Translations under genes and position numbers: made by a program | NCBI GenBank assembly: GCA_965242905.1 | Contig: CBDETM010000002.1 | Span: 1,488,001 to 1,552,000 of the forward strand | Source: Bin5 sp965242905 | Lineage (GTDB): Bacteria; Chloroflexota; Anaerolineae; Caldilineales; Caldilineaceae | Direction of reading: 5' to 3' | Length of the DNA stretch: 64,000 nucleotides | In this document: positions 16,433 to 25,738 of the stretch, one piece after another | Layout: each line of letters begins with the position of its first letter | Position numbering within the stretch: the stretch's first letter is position 1 | The notes under the pieces: generated by a model | The model's input: only the letters and a program-made list of their open reading frames with translations | What the model was told of the DNA's origin: nothing | The model's database searches: none

Positions 16433-18457
16433 TTACATATGCATTGACGGATCATCCCAATACCAGGTGGCATTGTCGATGATGTGTTCGTAGACGCCGC
16501 GGCAGCAGTCCCAGGGGTTGCCGGCGTGGATGCCTTTGAAGCCGTTCTTTACCATGACGAGACGCGGCAACTCGCCGAAGAAGCCGACGGAGGGCAGCTC
16601 TTCGGACCAGATTTCAAGGATCTGCTTGAAGAGGTCGGCCTGCGCCTCCTCGCCGGGGGTGGCTCGGATCTGATCCCACAAGTCCCAGATGGTCCAGATC
16701 CAGTGGCCGGCGGGCGGCTCCTGGGCGATGGGATTGGAGGGATCCAGCTTCCAGGCGGTCCAAGCGTTGCACCAAGGGCGGTCGTTGATGTTGCGGTGCT
16801 TGACCCAGATCTGGGGGTCGGCCAGGGGCACGAGGTTGCGGTCCATGAAGGAGGTCGTGCATTCGACGTCGTTGGACTGATGCAACTCGATGCTGAGGGA
16901 GCGATCGACGCCGCGGTAGTTGACTTCGAAGCCGAGGTCTCCGAGGTAGTCGATGAAGGTCTGACTGAGGTCAGAGATTTCAGCGCCGCCCAGCATGGTC
17001 CAGCTAATGCGCTCGCCGCTGCCGTCCTTCCAGAGGCGGTAGCCGTCGGAGTCCCTGTCGACATAGCCGAGGCCATCGAGGAGGGCATTGGCGCCGTCGG
17101 GGTCGTAGTCGAGGTAGGCGTTGCTGAGTTTTTCGTAGTGCACGGGCGACTCGACGGGGGGACCGTACTGCATATTGGTTCCGAAGCCGTCGTAGATCAG
17201 TTCCCTAACCTCGTCGCGGTTGAAGCCCAGAGAGACGGCGATGCGGAAGTCGCGTTCCTGGAAGAGTTCGCGGCGGCGGTCGTCGTTGGTGGTCATGTTG
17301 AAATGGACACCGTAGACGGCGGTCCAGCGCCAGAACTGAATCTTGTAGTCGCCGCTATCCTCATTCTCTTTGAGCACGGTGAGGTCGGTGTTGCGGATAT
17401 GGCGGGACTGGCAATCGATCTCGCCATTAACAAGCCGCAGCGCGTGGACATCGGAGTCGTTGAAGAGACGGAAAGAGAGGTCGTCGATATAGGGCAACTG
17501 GTTGCCGGCGGTGTCGACTGCCCAGAAGTAGGGGTTGCGCGTGCAGTTGACAATCTCTTCGGTGTACTCGCTTTGCAGGGTCCACGGATAGAGCATGGGG
17601 CATTCGGGGTTTTCGTGGCGTCCGCTGCGCATATCGGTGTAGAGTTCCGTCCAGTTGTCGAGGCCGGCGTCGGCGATTTTCTGGTCGAGCGCGGCCTGGT
17701 CGTCGGTGTGGTCCGGGTGGAACTGACTCATGTAGGCGGCAGAGCGGACCGGGCAACTGAGGACGACGCCACCTTCGAGGTGGAAGAGGGCGTTGGGCCC
17801 GGCGAACTTGAAGACGACGGTCGTGTCGTCGGGGGCCGTCATCTCGACGGGGACATTTTCGCCTTCGACCGGGCTGGTGAGCCAGCCGGGGAAGACGGGT
17901 GTCAGCGTCTCGTTCTTCATTTCTTCCTCGAACCAGAAGACGAAGTCGGCGCTGGTAAAGGGTTCGCCGCTGGACCACTTCATGCCTTCGCGCAGGTTGA
18001 AGACGTATTCGGTGGCATCGTCGCTGACCGACCAGGAATCGGCAATCATCGGGTTGACGGTGAGTTCCTGGTTAATCGAGAGGATACCGCGGATGATGAC
18101 CTGGTTGAGGGCGAAGTGGTCGGCCTGGCCGCGGAAGCCGGCGCGCCAGAGGCCGCCGTAGTTGCCGATGCCATCCAGCCCCTCGAGCACGAGCGGGTTG
18201 ACGGGCACACGCTCATCAACGGGCGGCAGTTCGCCGTTGGCGACCATTTCAGCCAGTCGCGGCGCTTCGTTGTACATGGAGTCGGAGGCTGCAGGGGCGG
18301 CCTCGGCAGCGGCGGGCGCCTCTTCCATCGGGGCTTCGGCTGCGGGTTCTCCACCTGCGCCGCAGGCGACGAGGACGGTGCCTGCCGTCGCCATCGCTGA
18401 GACGCGCATAAAGTCGCGTCGCGACACATCGGTCTTTGGAATCTTAAGACTCCTCAT
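16433..18457 (-). CDS. Family-5 extracellular solute-binding lipoprotein, tandem copy 1
   Basis: A 674-residue binding protein, well above the roughly 530 residues usual for the dipeptide/oligopeptide family. The N terminus has a twin-arginine pattern (SRRDFM) and a lipobox ending in Cys32 (VLVAC), so it is probably exported folded by Tat and anchored outside as a lipoprotein. A low-complexity Ala/Glu linker follows, then a conserved LAEMVANGELPPVDER lead-in and the family fold (FNLREGMKWSSGEPFTSADF). It is highly similar along its length to its neighbour at 18542-20566. The ligand is unknown; relatives bind peptides or oligosaccharides, and the operon's cupins and dehydrogenase favour a sugar-type ligand. 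Confidence 0.93.
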   Translation of the reverse strand: MRSLKIPKTDVSRRDFMRVSAMATAGTVLVACGAGGEPAAEAPMEEAPAAAEAAPAASDSMYNEAPRLAEMVANGELPPVDERVPVNPLVLEGLDGIGNYGGLWRAGFRGQADHFALNQVIIRGILSINQELTVNPMIADSWSVSDDATEYVFNLREGMKWSSGEPFTSADFVFWFEEEMKNETLTPVFPGWLTSPVEGENVPVEMTAPDDTTVVFKFAGPNALFHLEGGVVLSCPVRSAAYMSQFHPDHTDDQAALDQKIADAGLDNWTELYTDMRSGRHENPECPMLYPWTLQSEYTEEIVNCTRNPYFWAVDTAGNQLPYIDDLSFRLFNDSDVHALRLVNGEIDCQSRHIRNTDLTVLKENEDSGDYKIQFWRWTAVYGVHFNMTTNDDRRRELFQERDFRIAVSLGFNRDEVRELIYDGFGTNMQYGPPVESPVHYEKLSNAYLDYDPDGANALLDGLGYVDRDSDGYRLWKDGSGERISWTMLGGAEISDLSQTFIDYLGDLGFEVNYRGVDRSLSIELHQSNDVECTTSFMDRNLVPLADPQIWVKHRNINDRPWCNAWTAWKLDPSNPIAQEPPAGHWIWTIWDLWDQIRATPGEEAQADLFKQILEIWSEELPSVGFFGELPRLVMVKNGFKGIHAGNPWDCCRGVYEHIIDNATWYWDDPSMHM

Positions 18458-18495
18458 AGGGTTGTCTCCTTGTCTGTGGAAGAAAGCTAGAATGA

Positions 18496-18524
18496 GGAGC
18501 GGGAAAAGAGATTCTTCCCACTCC
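18496..18524 (-). promoter_or_regulatory. Intercistronic stem-loop between the two binding-protein genes
   Basis: GGAGCGGGAA (18496-18505) faces TTCCCACTCC (18515-18524), nine of ten positions complementary. It lies between the stop of the upstream binding-protein gene and the start of the second. The purine-arm composition resembles the other binding-protein junction hairpins. Confidence 0.45.
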
Positions 18525-18541
18525 TTTTTGCACAGTGCGGC

Positions 18542-20566
18542 TTACATATGGTTTTCCGGATCTTCCCAGTACCAGGTGGCGTTGTCGATGATGTGCTCGT
18601 AGACGCCGCGGCAGCAGTCCCAGGGGTAACCGGCGTGGATGCCCTTGAAGCCGTTGCGGACGACGACCGGCCGGGGGAGCTCACCGAAGTAGCCGACGGT
18701 GGGCAGCTCTCTGCCCCAGATACGGAGGATCTCTTTGAACAGTTCGTTCTGCTTGTCGCCGTCGGCGGTGACGCGGATTTCGTCCCAGATGCGCCAGAGG
18801 TCCCACTGCCAGTGGCCGTCGGGGGGCGGTTCGCCGATGGGGTTGTCGGGGTTGACGGACCACATCTGCCAGGCGTTGCCCCAGGGGCGCTCGGTGTTGG
18901 CACGGTTGATCCAGATGACCGGATCGGCGAGGGGGATGAGGTTGCGGTCCATGAAGGTGGTGCGGGCCTCGATGTCGTTGTTACGGTCGAGCTCCTGGGC
19001 GAGGGCACGTTCGGCACCGCGATAGTTGATCTCGAAGCCCATGTCAGTGAGGAAGTCGATGAGCATCTGGTCGTTGTCGGTGACCGTAGGACCGCCCAGC
19101 ATGGTCCAGCGGATGCGTTCGCCGCTGCCATCTTTCCAGAGGCGGTAGCCGTCTGCGTCGCGTTCGACGTAGCCGAGGCCGTCGATGAGGGCGTTGGCCT
19201 GATCCGGGTCGTATTCGAGATAGGCGTTGTTCAGCTCTTCGACGTAGAGCGGTGATTCGACGGGCGGGCCGTACTGCATATTGGTGGCGGTGCCGTCGAA
19301 TACGAGCTCGTTGATGGCATCGCGGTCGACGCCGATGGAGCAGGCGATGCGGAAATCACGCGCCTGGAATAGCTCACGCAGGCGGGGTTCCTTGGCGGTC
19401 ATGTTGAGGTGGAGACCGTAGACGGCGGTGCGGCGCCAGATCTGGAGCTTGTAGTCGCCGGCCTCTTCGTTTTCTTTGAGAACAGTGATGTCGGTGTTGC
19501 GCACATGGCGGGACTGGCAGTCGATTTCGCCGTTGATGCACCAAAGTGCGTAGACATCCGGGTCGGTGAACTGGCGGAAGGTGAGGTCGTCGATGTAGGG
19601 GAGTTGGTTGCCGTCGGTGTCCACTGCCCAGAAGTAGGGATTGCGGGTGGCGGTTACGAGCGGTTCGGTGAAATCGGTCCCGACGGTCCATGGCCAGAGC
19701 ATGGGCGACTCGGGGTTCTCGTGGCGGCCGCTGCGCTTGTCGACGTAGAGATCGGTCCACAGTTCCAGGTCGGCATCGGCGATCATCTGGTTGAGCCCGT
19801 CCGGGTCGTCGGTGTGGTCGGGGTGGAACTGCTTCATGTATTCGGCGGAGCGGACGGGGAATGAGAGGAGGATGCCGGCACTGTAGTGGAAGAGCGCGTT
19901 GGGGCTGGCGAACTTGAAGATGACGGTGGTGTCATCGGGCGTATTGACTTCGGCGGGCACGTTTTCGCCGTCGACGACGCTGGTGAGCCAGGCCGGGAAG
20001 ACGGGTGTCAGATCCTCGTTGTGGACCTCTTCGTCGTACCAGAACCTGATATCAGCGGAGGTGAAGGGTGCGCCGTCGGACCATTTCATGCCCTCGCGCA
20101 GATTGAAGGTGAACTCGGTGGCGTCGTCGCTGACGGACCAGGACTCGGCGACCATGGGATTGATGGTGAGCTCCTGGTTGATGGACAGGGCGCCACGGAT
20201 GATTACCTGGTTGATGGCGAAGTGGTCGGCCTGGCCGCGGCGGCCGGCGCGCCAGAGGCCGCCGTAGTTGCCGACACCGTCGAGGCCTTCGAGGACGAGC
20301 GGTGTGGCGGGCAGGCGTTCGTCAACGGGGGGCAGCTCGCCGTTGGCGACCATCTCGGCGAGTCGCGGTGCCTCGTTGTACATGGACCCTGAATCGGGGG
20401 CGGCTTCGGCAGCAGATTCGGCCGGGGCCTCTTCCATGGGCGCCTCAGCAGCGGGCGCTCCGCCTGCGCCGCAAGCGACGAGGACGGTGCCGGCGCCAGC
20501 CATCGCTGACAGACGCACGAAGTCACGTCGCGTTACGTCAGTCTTGATTGACTTCAGACCTTTCAT
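18542..20566 (-). CDS. Family-5 extracellular solute-binding lipoprotein, tandem copy 2
   Basis: A 674-residue paralogue of the next gene, with the same length and architecture: twin-arginine motif (TRRDFV), lipobox Cys32 (VLVAC), Ala/Glu-rich linker, LAEMVANGELPPVDER, and FNLREGMKWSDGAPFTSADI. It is the first gene of the leftward operon (two binding proteins, B, C, cupin, Gfo/Idh, cupin). A tandem duplication gives the same permease pair two receptors, which could widen the ligand range. Differences are scattered and no frame is broken, so both look functional. About 240 non-coding bases separate it from the end of the small membrane protein at 20807; I found no convincing promoter there. 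Confidence 0.93.
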   Translation of the reverse strand: MKGLKSIKTDVTRRDFVRLSAMAGAGTVLVACGAGGAPAAEAPMEEAPAESAAEAAPDSGSMYNEAPRLAEMVANGELPPVDERLPATPLVLEGLDGVGNYGGLWRAGRRGQADHFAINQVIIRGALSINQELTINPMVAESWSVSDDATEFTFNLREGMKWSDGAPFTSADIRFWYDEEVHNEDLTPVFPAWLTSVVDGENVPAEVNTPDDTTVIFKFASPNALFHYSAGILLSFPVRSAEYMKQFHPDHTDDPDGLNQMIADADLELWTDLYVDKRSGRHENPESPMLWPWTVGTDFTEPLVTATRNPYFWAVDTDGNQLPYIDDLTFRQFTDPDVYALWCINGEIDCQSRHVRNTDITVLKENEEAGDYKLQIWRRTAVYGLHLNMTAKEPRLRELFQARDFRIACSIGVDRDAINELVFDGTATNMQYGPPVESPLYVEELNNAYLEYDPDQANALIDGLGYVERDADGYRLWKDGSGERIRWTMLGGPTVTDNDQMLIDFLTDMGFEINYRGAERALAQELDRNNDIEARTTFMDRNLIPLADPVIWINRANTERPWGNAWQMWSVNPDNPIGEPPPDGHWQWDLWRIWDEIRVTADGDKQNELFKEILRIWGRELPTVGYFGELPRPVVVRNGFKGIHAGYPWDCCRGVYEHIIDNATWYWEDPENHM

Positions 20567-20806
20567 GGGATCTTCTCCTTGAGTTGGTACGGCTAAAGAA
20601 GGTGCTGCCTTATTGCCCGAACTGGCAGATTTATGTAAACGGTTGAGACCTACCCCTACGCGGACTACTCGCGGAAGGGGGGATGCTTCAGCGTGGGCAG
20701 AAGTATACTTGCTGGCAGTACAAAAGCCAAACGCACATTCCGGCTGCGCGGGGGCGGAAAATTGTGGAGTCGTGCCGGCAGATTCACAAGACTGGACACA
20801 GATCGT

Positions 20807-21184
20807 TTACGTCATTATGAGATACAGCAAGAACCTGTGAAGGGCTAACGATGCCACGAGGAGAATGAGTGTGGAGCCGACGGTGATAGCAATACGCCGT
20901 GCCAGGAGGCTCTTGAGGACGGCAGTGCGAAGATAGTTTTCGGCGATGATCACCATGCTCAGCCCAACGAGGCCCAGGATGACAAAGCTGAAGTTATGTA
21001 CGGCCGACCTGGCCCAGCGATTTACGTCAAGAACATCTATGAGAAGAAGGAGGTTAAGCCGCAGTCTCGTCAGCAGGTAGAAGGTCAGGCCAACAAATGC
21101 GACCCAGCTGACGAAGTAGGCCAGGTATTTTCCTCTGATGAGCCAGGAAGACTGGACATCTAACTCGTCGTGCACCGACTTCAT
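20807..21184 (-). CDS. Small three-helix membrane protein coupled to F-type ATPase gene
   Basis: A 125-residue protein with three predicted membrane helices (about 17-40, 55-78, 95-118), a YFVSWVAFVGL first helix and an ENYLRTAVLKSLLARR amphipathic basic segment after helix 2. No family is recognised. The start ATG at 21184 overlaps the stop of the ATPase gene (ATGA), implying translational coupling; the open frame further upstream is ATPase-gene shadow. A clear homologue lies at 29166-29549, directly before another F-type ATPase. This repeated pairing suggests an accessory subunit of the importer or its membrane assembly, which is inference only. Confidence 0.7.
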   Translation of the reverse strand: MKSVHDELDVQSSWLIRGKYLAYFVSWVAFVGLTFYLLTRLRLNLLLLIDVLDVNRWARSAVHNFSFVILGLVGLSMVIIAENYLRTAVLKSLLARRIAITVGSTLILLVASLALHRFLLYLIMT

Positions 21185-22272
21185 CCCAGTTCTCCGCTTG
21201 CGGTGACGCCGACGAGGGTCAGTTCTTCGGCGAAGTGGCAGGCGGCGAAGTGGCCGGGGGCGATTTCGCGCAGCTCCGGCGTTTCCTGGCTGCACTGGTC
21301 CTGGACGTAACGGCAGCGGGGATGGAAGTAACAGCCGCTGGGTGGATTGGCGGGGTCGGCGACGTCACCTTCGAGCACGATGCGGGCTTTCTGCTGCCGC
21401 ATACGGGGGTCGGGGTTGGGGACGGCGGAGAGGAGGGCCTCGGTATAGGGGTGGAAGGGCTGGGCGAAGAGCTCCTCGGTTTCGGCGACCTCGACGATTT
21501 TGCCGACGTACATGACGACGACGCGATCGCAGATGTACTCGATGACGCTAAGGTCGTGGGAGACGAATATGTAGGTCAGGTTGAACTCTTCCTGGAGATC
21601 CTTGATCAGGTTGAGGATCTGGGCGCGTACGGAGACGTCGAGGGCGGAGACGGCTTCGTCGGCGACGACGAGGCGGGGGTCGAGGGCGAGGGCGCGGGCG
21701 ATGCCGATGCGCTGTCTTTCGCCGCCGCTGAAGGCATGGGGGTAGCGGCGCATGTATTCGGGGCGCAGACCGACTCTAGCGAGCAGGGAGGCGACGCGGT
21801 CCTCCAGTTCTTTGCCGGCGGCGACATTGTTGATTTTGAGGGGGTCGCCGACGATATCGATTACCGGCATGCGGGGGTTGAGGGAGTTGAATGGGTCCTG
21901 GAAGATCATGCGTACCTGCTGGCGGTACGGCTTCATTTCATTGTTGGTGAGGGGCCCCAGGTCGACCATTTTGCCGTCATGGTCCTGGAAGAGGACCTGG
22001 CCGCCGGTGAGGTCATAGGCGCGCAGGATGCAGCGGCCGGCTGTTGTTTTGCCGCAGCCGCTCTCGCCGACGAGGCCCACGGTCTCACCTTGCAGGACAT
22101 GGAAGGAGATATCATCGACGGCCTTGACGTGACCGATTGTGCGGCGGAAGAAGCCGGCTGTGATTGGAAACCATTTTTGCAGGTTTCGGACATCCAGAAG
22201 GATGTTGCCGGCGGCAGTGCTGCCGTTTTGTGATGGGGAGAGTTGCTGGCCGTTGGTGGACTGTTCGCTCAT
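21181..22272 (-). CDS. Oligopeptide/dipeptide-type ABC transporter ATPase (DppF/OppF-like)
   Basis: A 363-residue F-type ATP-binding subunit. Walker A GESGCGKT, Q-loop FQDPFNSLNPR, signature FSGGERQRIGIARAL, Walker B RLVVADEAVSALD, and a C-terminal extension with GCYFHPRCRY and further Cys residues. It pairs with the D-type ATPase immediately upstream (22356-23426) to form the heterodimer that powers the 20.8-27.8 kb importer. The ATGA overlap with the downstream small membrane protein ties that protein to it. The N-terminal extension reading PITAGFFRRTIGHVKAV is typical of the F type. Confidence 0.93.
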   Translation of the reverse strand: MSEQSTNGQQLSPSQNGSTAAGNILLDVRNLQKWFPITAGFFRRTIGHVKAVDDISFHVLQGETVGLVGESGCGKTTAGRCILRAYDLTGGQVLFQDHDGKMVDLGPLTNNEMKPYRQQVRMIFQDPFNSLNPRMPVIDIVGDPLKINNVAAGKELEDRVASLLARVGLRPEYMRRYPHAFSGGERQRIGIARALALDPRLVVADEAVSALDVSVRAQILNLIKDLQEEFNLTYIFVSHDLSVIEYICDRVVVMYVGKIVEVAETEELFAQPFHPYTEALLSAVPNPDPRMRQQKARIVLEGDVADPANPPSGCYFHPRCRYVQDQCSQETPELREIAPGHFAACHFAEELTLVGVTASGELG

Positions 22273-22355
22273 TGGATTGTGTGAAATAACTCTACGCTCA
22301 CTGTTCGGAGCGGCGTTTGCAACTGGATGTCAGGTGTCAGATTTGCGTCATCGGC

Positions 22356-23426
22356 TTATTCGTCTTCGTACAAGAGACAGTGGACCTCCCGGCCCGGTCC
22401 CAGTGGAATGGCGGGCGGGTTTATGGCGTCGCAGCGGCCGGGCATGAAGTGATCGCAGCGCGGGCCGAACATGCAGCCGGTGGGCCGGTTGTAGGGATCG
22501 GGGACCATGCCCCGAATCGAATCGAGCCTCTGCCGGTTTCGACTCACGCCGAGGCGCGGGATGGACTTAAGGAGCGACTGCGTGTAGGGGTGCTTGGGAT
22601 CGTGGAAGATGGAGTCCACGTCGCCGCGTTCGGCAACCTGGCCCAAGTACATCACGACAACGTCGTCGGCCATTTCGGCGACGACACCGAGGTCGTGGGT
22701 GATGAGCATGATGGCCATGCCGAACTCATCCTGCAGCTCCTCAAGGAGCTCGAGAATCTGGGCCTGGGTGGTGACGTCGACGGCTGTGGTGGGCTCGTCG
22801 GCGATGAGGAGGGCGGGGTTGCAGGAGAGGGCCATTGCGATCATGACGCGCTGACGCATGCCGCCGCTGAGCTCGAAGGGATAGGTTCCGAGGCGTTCTG
22901 CGGGGCGCGGGATGCCGACGCGGCGCAGCAGTTCGATGGCGTGCTCGTCGGCTTCGTCATCGAGCATATCGGTATGCAGCTTGATTGCTTCGGTGATCTG
23001 GTTGCCGACGGTATGGATGGGGCTGAGCGAGGTCATCGGCTCCTGGAAGATCATCGAGATATCCTGACCGCGGATAGCCCGGATCTCCCTGCCGCGGGGA
23101 TCGAGCGCGGCCAGGTCGATTATTTCTGTGGTCGAGTTCCCATTGGCGCTATTGGCACCTGACGTCCACTCGCCGTTGCCGGCGGTCGACAGGCGATCAG
23201 GGCGATGGTAGAGGATTTCTCCTTCGACGATGCGGCCCGGCTGGTCGACGATCTGGAGAATAGAGCGGGCGGTGACACTTTTGCCGCAGCCGCTCTCGCC
23301 GACGACGCAGAGGGTCTTGTGCTGGTGGATAGTGAAGTCGACCCCGTTGACGGCCTGGACGGTGCCTTCGTCAAGGAAGAAGTGGGTTTTCAGGTTTTTG
23401 ATTTCGATGAGAACTGGCGTTTCCAT
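22356..23426 (-). CDS. Oligopeptide/dipeptide-type ABC transporter ATPase (DppD/OppD-like)
   Basis: A 356-residue D-type ATP-binding subunit. Walker A GESGCGKS, Q-loop FQEPMTSLSPIH, signature LSGGMRQRVMIAMAL, Walker B LLIADEPTTAVD, and H-loop LITHDLGV. The C-terminal GCMFGPRCDHF motif is the dipeptide-type cysteine region. A variable insert (about 95-115, rich in Asn/Ser/Gly) precedes the Q-loop; the copy at 8172-9254 has a different insert in the same place. It lies between permease C and ATPase F in the order B-C-D-F, all on the same strand with short gaps. Confidence 0.93.
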   Translation of the reverse strand: METPVLIEIKNLKTHFFLDEGTVQAVNGVDFTIHQHKTLCVVGESGCGKSVTARSILQIVDQPGRIVEGEILYHRPDRLSTAGNGEWTSGANSANGNSTTEIIDLAALDPRGREIRAIRGQDISMIFQEPMTSLSPIHTVGNQITEAIKLHTDMLDDEADEHAIELLRRVGIPRPAERLGTYPFELSGGMRQRVMIAMALSCNPALLIADEPTTAVDVTTQAQILELLEELQDEFGMAIMLITHDLGVVAEMADDVVVMYLGQVAERGDVDSIFHDPKHPYTQSLLKSIPRLGVSRNRQRLDSIRGMVPDPYNRPTGCMFGPRCDHFMPGRCDAINPPAIPLGPGREVHCLLYEDE

Positions 23427-23460
23427 GGAACTGCGTTAGTCAGTAGTCAGTGGATGGTTG

Positions 23461-24624
23461 TTAGCGATTGTAAGGGTCGGCGGCATCGCGGAGGCCGTCG
23501 CCGAGGAAGTTGAGTGCAAGGACGGCTACGAGTACGGCGAGTCCTGGGATCAGGAGCCAGGGGGCGGTGGCGACTGAGCGGATGTTCTGGGCCTCCTGCA
23601 AGAGTACGCCCCAGCTGACTACCGGGCGACGCAGACCGAGGCCGAGGAAGCTGAGGGAGGTTTCGGCCAGGATCATACCCGGGATGGAAAGAGTGAGCGA
23701 GGCGATGATGTGGCTGAAGAAGGAGGGGACCATGTGGCGCCAGATGGTTGTCAGCTCGCTGGCGCCGTCGAGGCGGGCGGCCATGACAAAGTCCTCGGTG
23801 CGGAGTGAGAGGAAGCGGCCGCGCACGACGCGGGCCAGGCCGGTCCAGCCGATGAAGGAAAGGATTATGGTGATGCCGAAGTAGATGCGCAGAGGCGGCC
23901 AGTCGGTAGGCAGCGCTGCGGCCAGCCCCATCCAGAGCGGTATGGTGGGGATGGAGCGGATGAATTCGATGACGCGCTGGATGAGATTGTCGGTTGTTCC
24001 TCCGTAGAAGCCGGAGATGCCGCCGAGGAGGATGCCGAGGAAGAAGCTGAGGAATACGCCGAGAAGTCCGATCGACATAGAGACGCGCGTGCCGTAGATC
24101 ATACTGCTCAGGAGGTCGCGCCCCATGCGGTCGGCGCCGAGGAAGTAGACGGGCACCTCGGCATCGGTCGAGCCGACCAGGTGGAGGTCGGATTCCCACA
24201 GGCCCCACATTTTGTATGGTTCACCGCGCACAAAGAAGCCGATGTCGACGATCTGCTCTTCGTCGATCACGAAAGTCCGCTTCAAGGCTTCGGGATCGAT
24301 TTCAACCTTATAGCCGTTGACATAGGGATCCCAACGCAACCCCTGCTCGGTTTGGCGGAGAAAGTGCAGGCGCTGGGGCGGCGCCCAGGTGTAGTCGGCG
24401 CGGATCACTCCGGGGCTGGAAGGCGAGAGAAACTCAACGAAGATGGCGATGGCGTAGATGATGAGCGTAACGACTCCGCCAACCATTGCCATGCGATGTT
24501 TGCGGAACTTCCACCACATCAGCTGCCACTGCGATGCGACGGAGACGCTGCTCTCTACTTCGACCTGCGCTGCACCCGGGGAGACGGTTTCCGGGGGCAG
24601 CGTTTTGGCATCAGTTACGGCCAT
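23461..24624 (-). CDS. Peptide/oligosaccharide-type ABC transporter permease (DppC-like)
   Basis: A 387-residue C-type permease with the usual family topology: a cytoplasmic tail, helix 1 at about 40-63, a long extracytoplasmic insert (PPQRLHFLRQTEQGLRW and FVRGEPYKMWGLW segments), then five helices. The docking region reads LDGASELTTIWRHMVPS. It is more diverged from the other two C-type permeases than they are from one another, but shares the position and approximate size of the insert. It partners the B permease at 24669-25655 in a complete importer operon. Confidence 0.92.
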   Translation of the reverse strand: MAVTDAKTLPPETVSPGAAQVEVESSVSVASQWQLMWWKFRKHRMAMVGGVVTLIIYAIAIFVEFLSPSSPGVIRADYTWAPPQRLHFLRQTEQGLRWDPYVNGYKVEIDPEALKRTFVIDEEQIVDIGFFVRGEPYKMWGLWESDLHLVGSTDAEVPVYFLGADRMGRDLLSSMIYGTRVSMSIGLLGVFLSFFLGILLGGISGFYGGTTDNLIQRVIEFIRSIPTIPLWMGLAAALPTDWPPLRIYFGITIILSFIGWTGLARVVRGRFLSLRTEDFVMAARLDGASELTTIWRHMVPSFFSHIIASLTLSIPGMILAETSLSFLGLGLRRPVVSWGVLLQEAQNIRSVATAPWLLIPGLAVLVAVLALNFLGDGLRDAADPYNR

Positions 24625-24668
24625 AGATAGTTCCTTCTTCCCTCACTCTACGCGAAAGCTCCCCGTCG

Positions 24669-25655
24669 CTACTCCATGCGGATGCGGGGGTCCAGCCAAG
24701 CAAGCAGGAGGTCGGACACCAGTGTGCCGATGACGGTCAGAATACTCAGAAGCATGATAAAGCTGGCCGCCAGGTACATGTCCTGCTGCAGGAGTGCGCG
24801 GATCAAGAGTGGGCCTGTAGTAGGCAGGCTCAGCACGATGGAGACGATGGCTGCGCCGGAGACAAGGGTGGGCAGCACCCAGCCGACGGTACTTACAAAA
24901 GGATTGAGGGCGATGCGCACGGGATATTTGAAGAGGAGTCTCCATTCCGGGAGGCCCTTAGCGCGGGCGGTCACGACATAGGGTTTGCGGAGCTCGTCGA
25001 GCAGGTTGGCGCGCATGATGCGAATGAGGCTGGCGGTGCCGGCAGTACCGATAATCACGACCGGTACCCACAGGTGGGCGAAGAGATCTGCCACCCTTCC
25101 CCAAGTCCAAGGCGCTTCCTGATATTCAGGTGAAAAGAGGCCGCCCACGCTCTGATTGAAGAATTTGAAGGCGATGTACATCAATATCAGAGCCAAGAGA
25201 AAATTGGGCGTGGCGAGGCCCAGGAATCCGATAAAGGTGGCGAAATAGTCGCCGATCGAATACTGTTTGACGGCAGAATAGATACCAATAGGGAATGCCA
25301 CGACCCAGACGAACAGGAGGCTGGCGAGGGAGAGGACGAAGGTCAAAGCCAGGCGCCCCCATACCAGTTCGGAGACCGGTTTGTTCCAGCCGAAGGAGTC
25401 GCCAAAATCGCCTCTGAATATGATCCCCTGCATCCATTTCAGGTACTGAACGTGAACGGGCTGACCGAGCCCGTACTGCTCTTCCAGTGCGGCCATGGCC
25501 GCCTGATCCATGTCTTCATCCTGCGCAGCCATGGCTGCCACCATGGTTGTGAGAAAGTCGCCGGGAGGCAACTGTATGATGACGAATGCGACGATTGAAA
25601 TCGCGAGCAAGGTGGGGACCATGTAGAGCAATCGGCGCAGAAGGAATTGAAGCAT
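24669..25655 (-). CDS. Peptide/oligosaccharide-type ABC transporter permease (DppB-like)
   Basis: A 328-residue B-type permease with an N-terminal helix (LLYMVPTLLAISIVAFVII), QLPPGDFLTTMVAAMAAQ, a set of five further helices, the YVVTARAKGLPEWRLLFKYP docking loop, and LLAWLDPRIRME at the end. Normal length. It is separated from the upstream binding-protein gene by a 12-pair stem-loop (25689-25722). It forms the channel together with the C permease that begins 45 bases downstream. Confidence 0.93.
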   Translation of the reverse strand: MLQFLLRRLLYMVPTLLAISIVAFVIIQLPPGDFLTTMVAAMAAQDEDMDQAAMAALEEQYGLGQPVHVQYLKWMQGIIFRGDFGDSFGWNKPVSELVWGRLALTFVLSLASLLFVWVVAFPIGIYSAVKQYSIGDYFATFIGFLGLATPNFLLALILMYIAFKFFNQSVGGLFSPEYQEAPWTWGRVADLFAHLWVPVVIIGTAGTASLIRIMRANLLDELRKPYVVTARAKGLPEWRLLFKYPVRIALNPFVSTVGWVLPTLVSGAAIVSIVLSLPTTGPLLIRALLQQDMYLAASFIMLLSILTVIGTLVSDLLLAWLDPRIRME

Positions 25656-25688
25656 GGAAAGGCCCTATCGATAGTGGTACGTCAGAAG

Positions 25689-25722
25689 AGGAGTGGGGAG
25701 CATTCACTCGCTCCCCACTCCT
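25689..25722 (-). promoter_or_regulatory. Intercistronic stem-loop between binding protein and permease
   Basis: AGGAGTGGGGAG (25689-25700) pairs perfectly with CTCCCCACTCCT (25711-25722) around a ten-base loop; outer GTCAG/CTGAC bases could extend it. It lies between the binding-protein stop at 25739 and the permease start at 25655. Its arm shares the core GAGTG-GGAG with the 16378 hairpin. Confidence 0.65.
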
Positions 25723-25738
25723 GACTGCTTACTATTCG

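Noticed and set aside
16484..18400. 638-codon open frame on the strand opposite a binding-protein gene
   Set aside because: It is a shadow of codon bias: rich in Val, Gly, Asp and Ala with no domain, and fully antisense to a clear family-5 binding protein.
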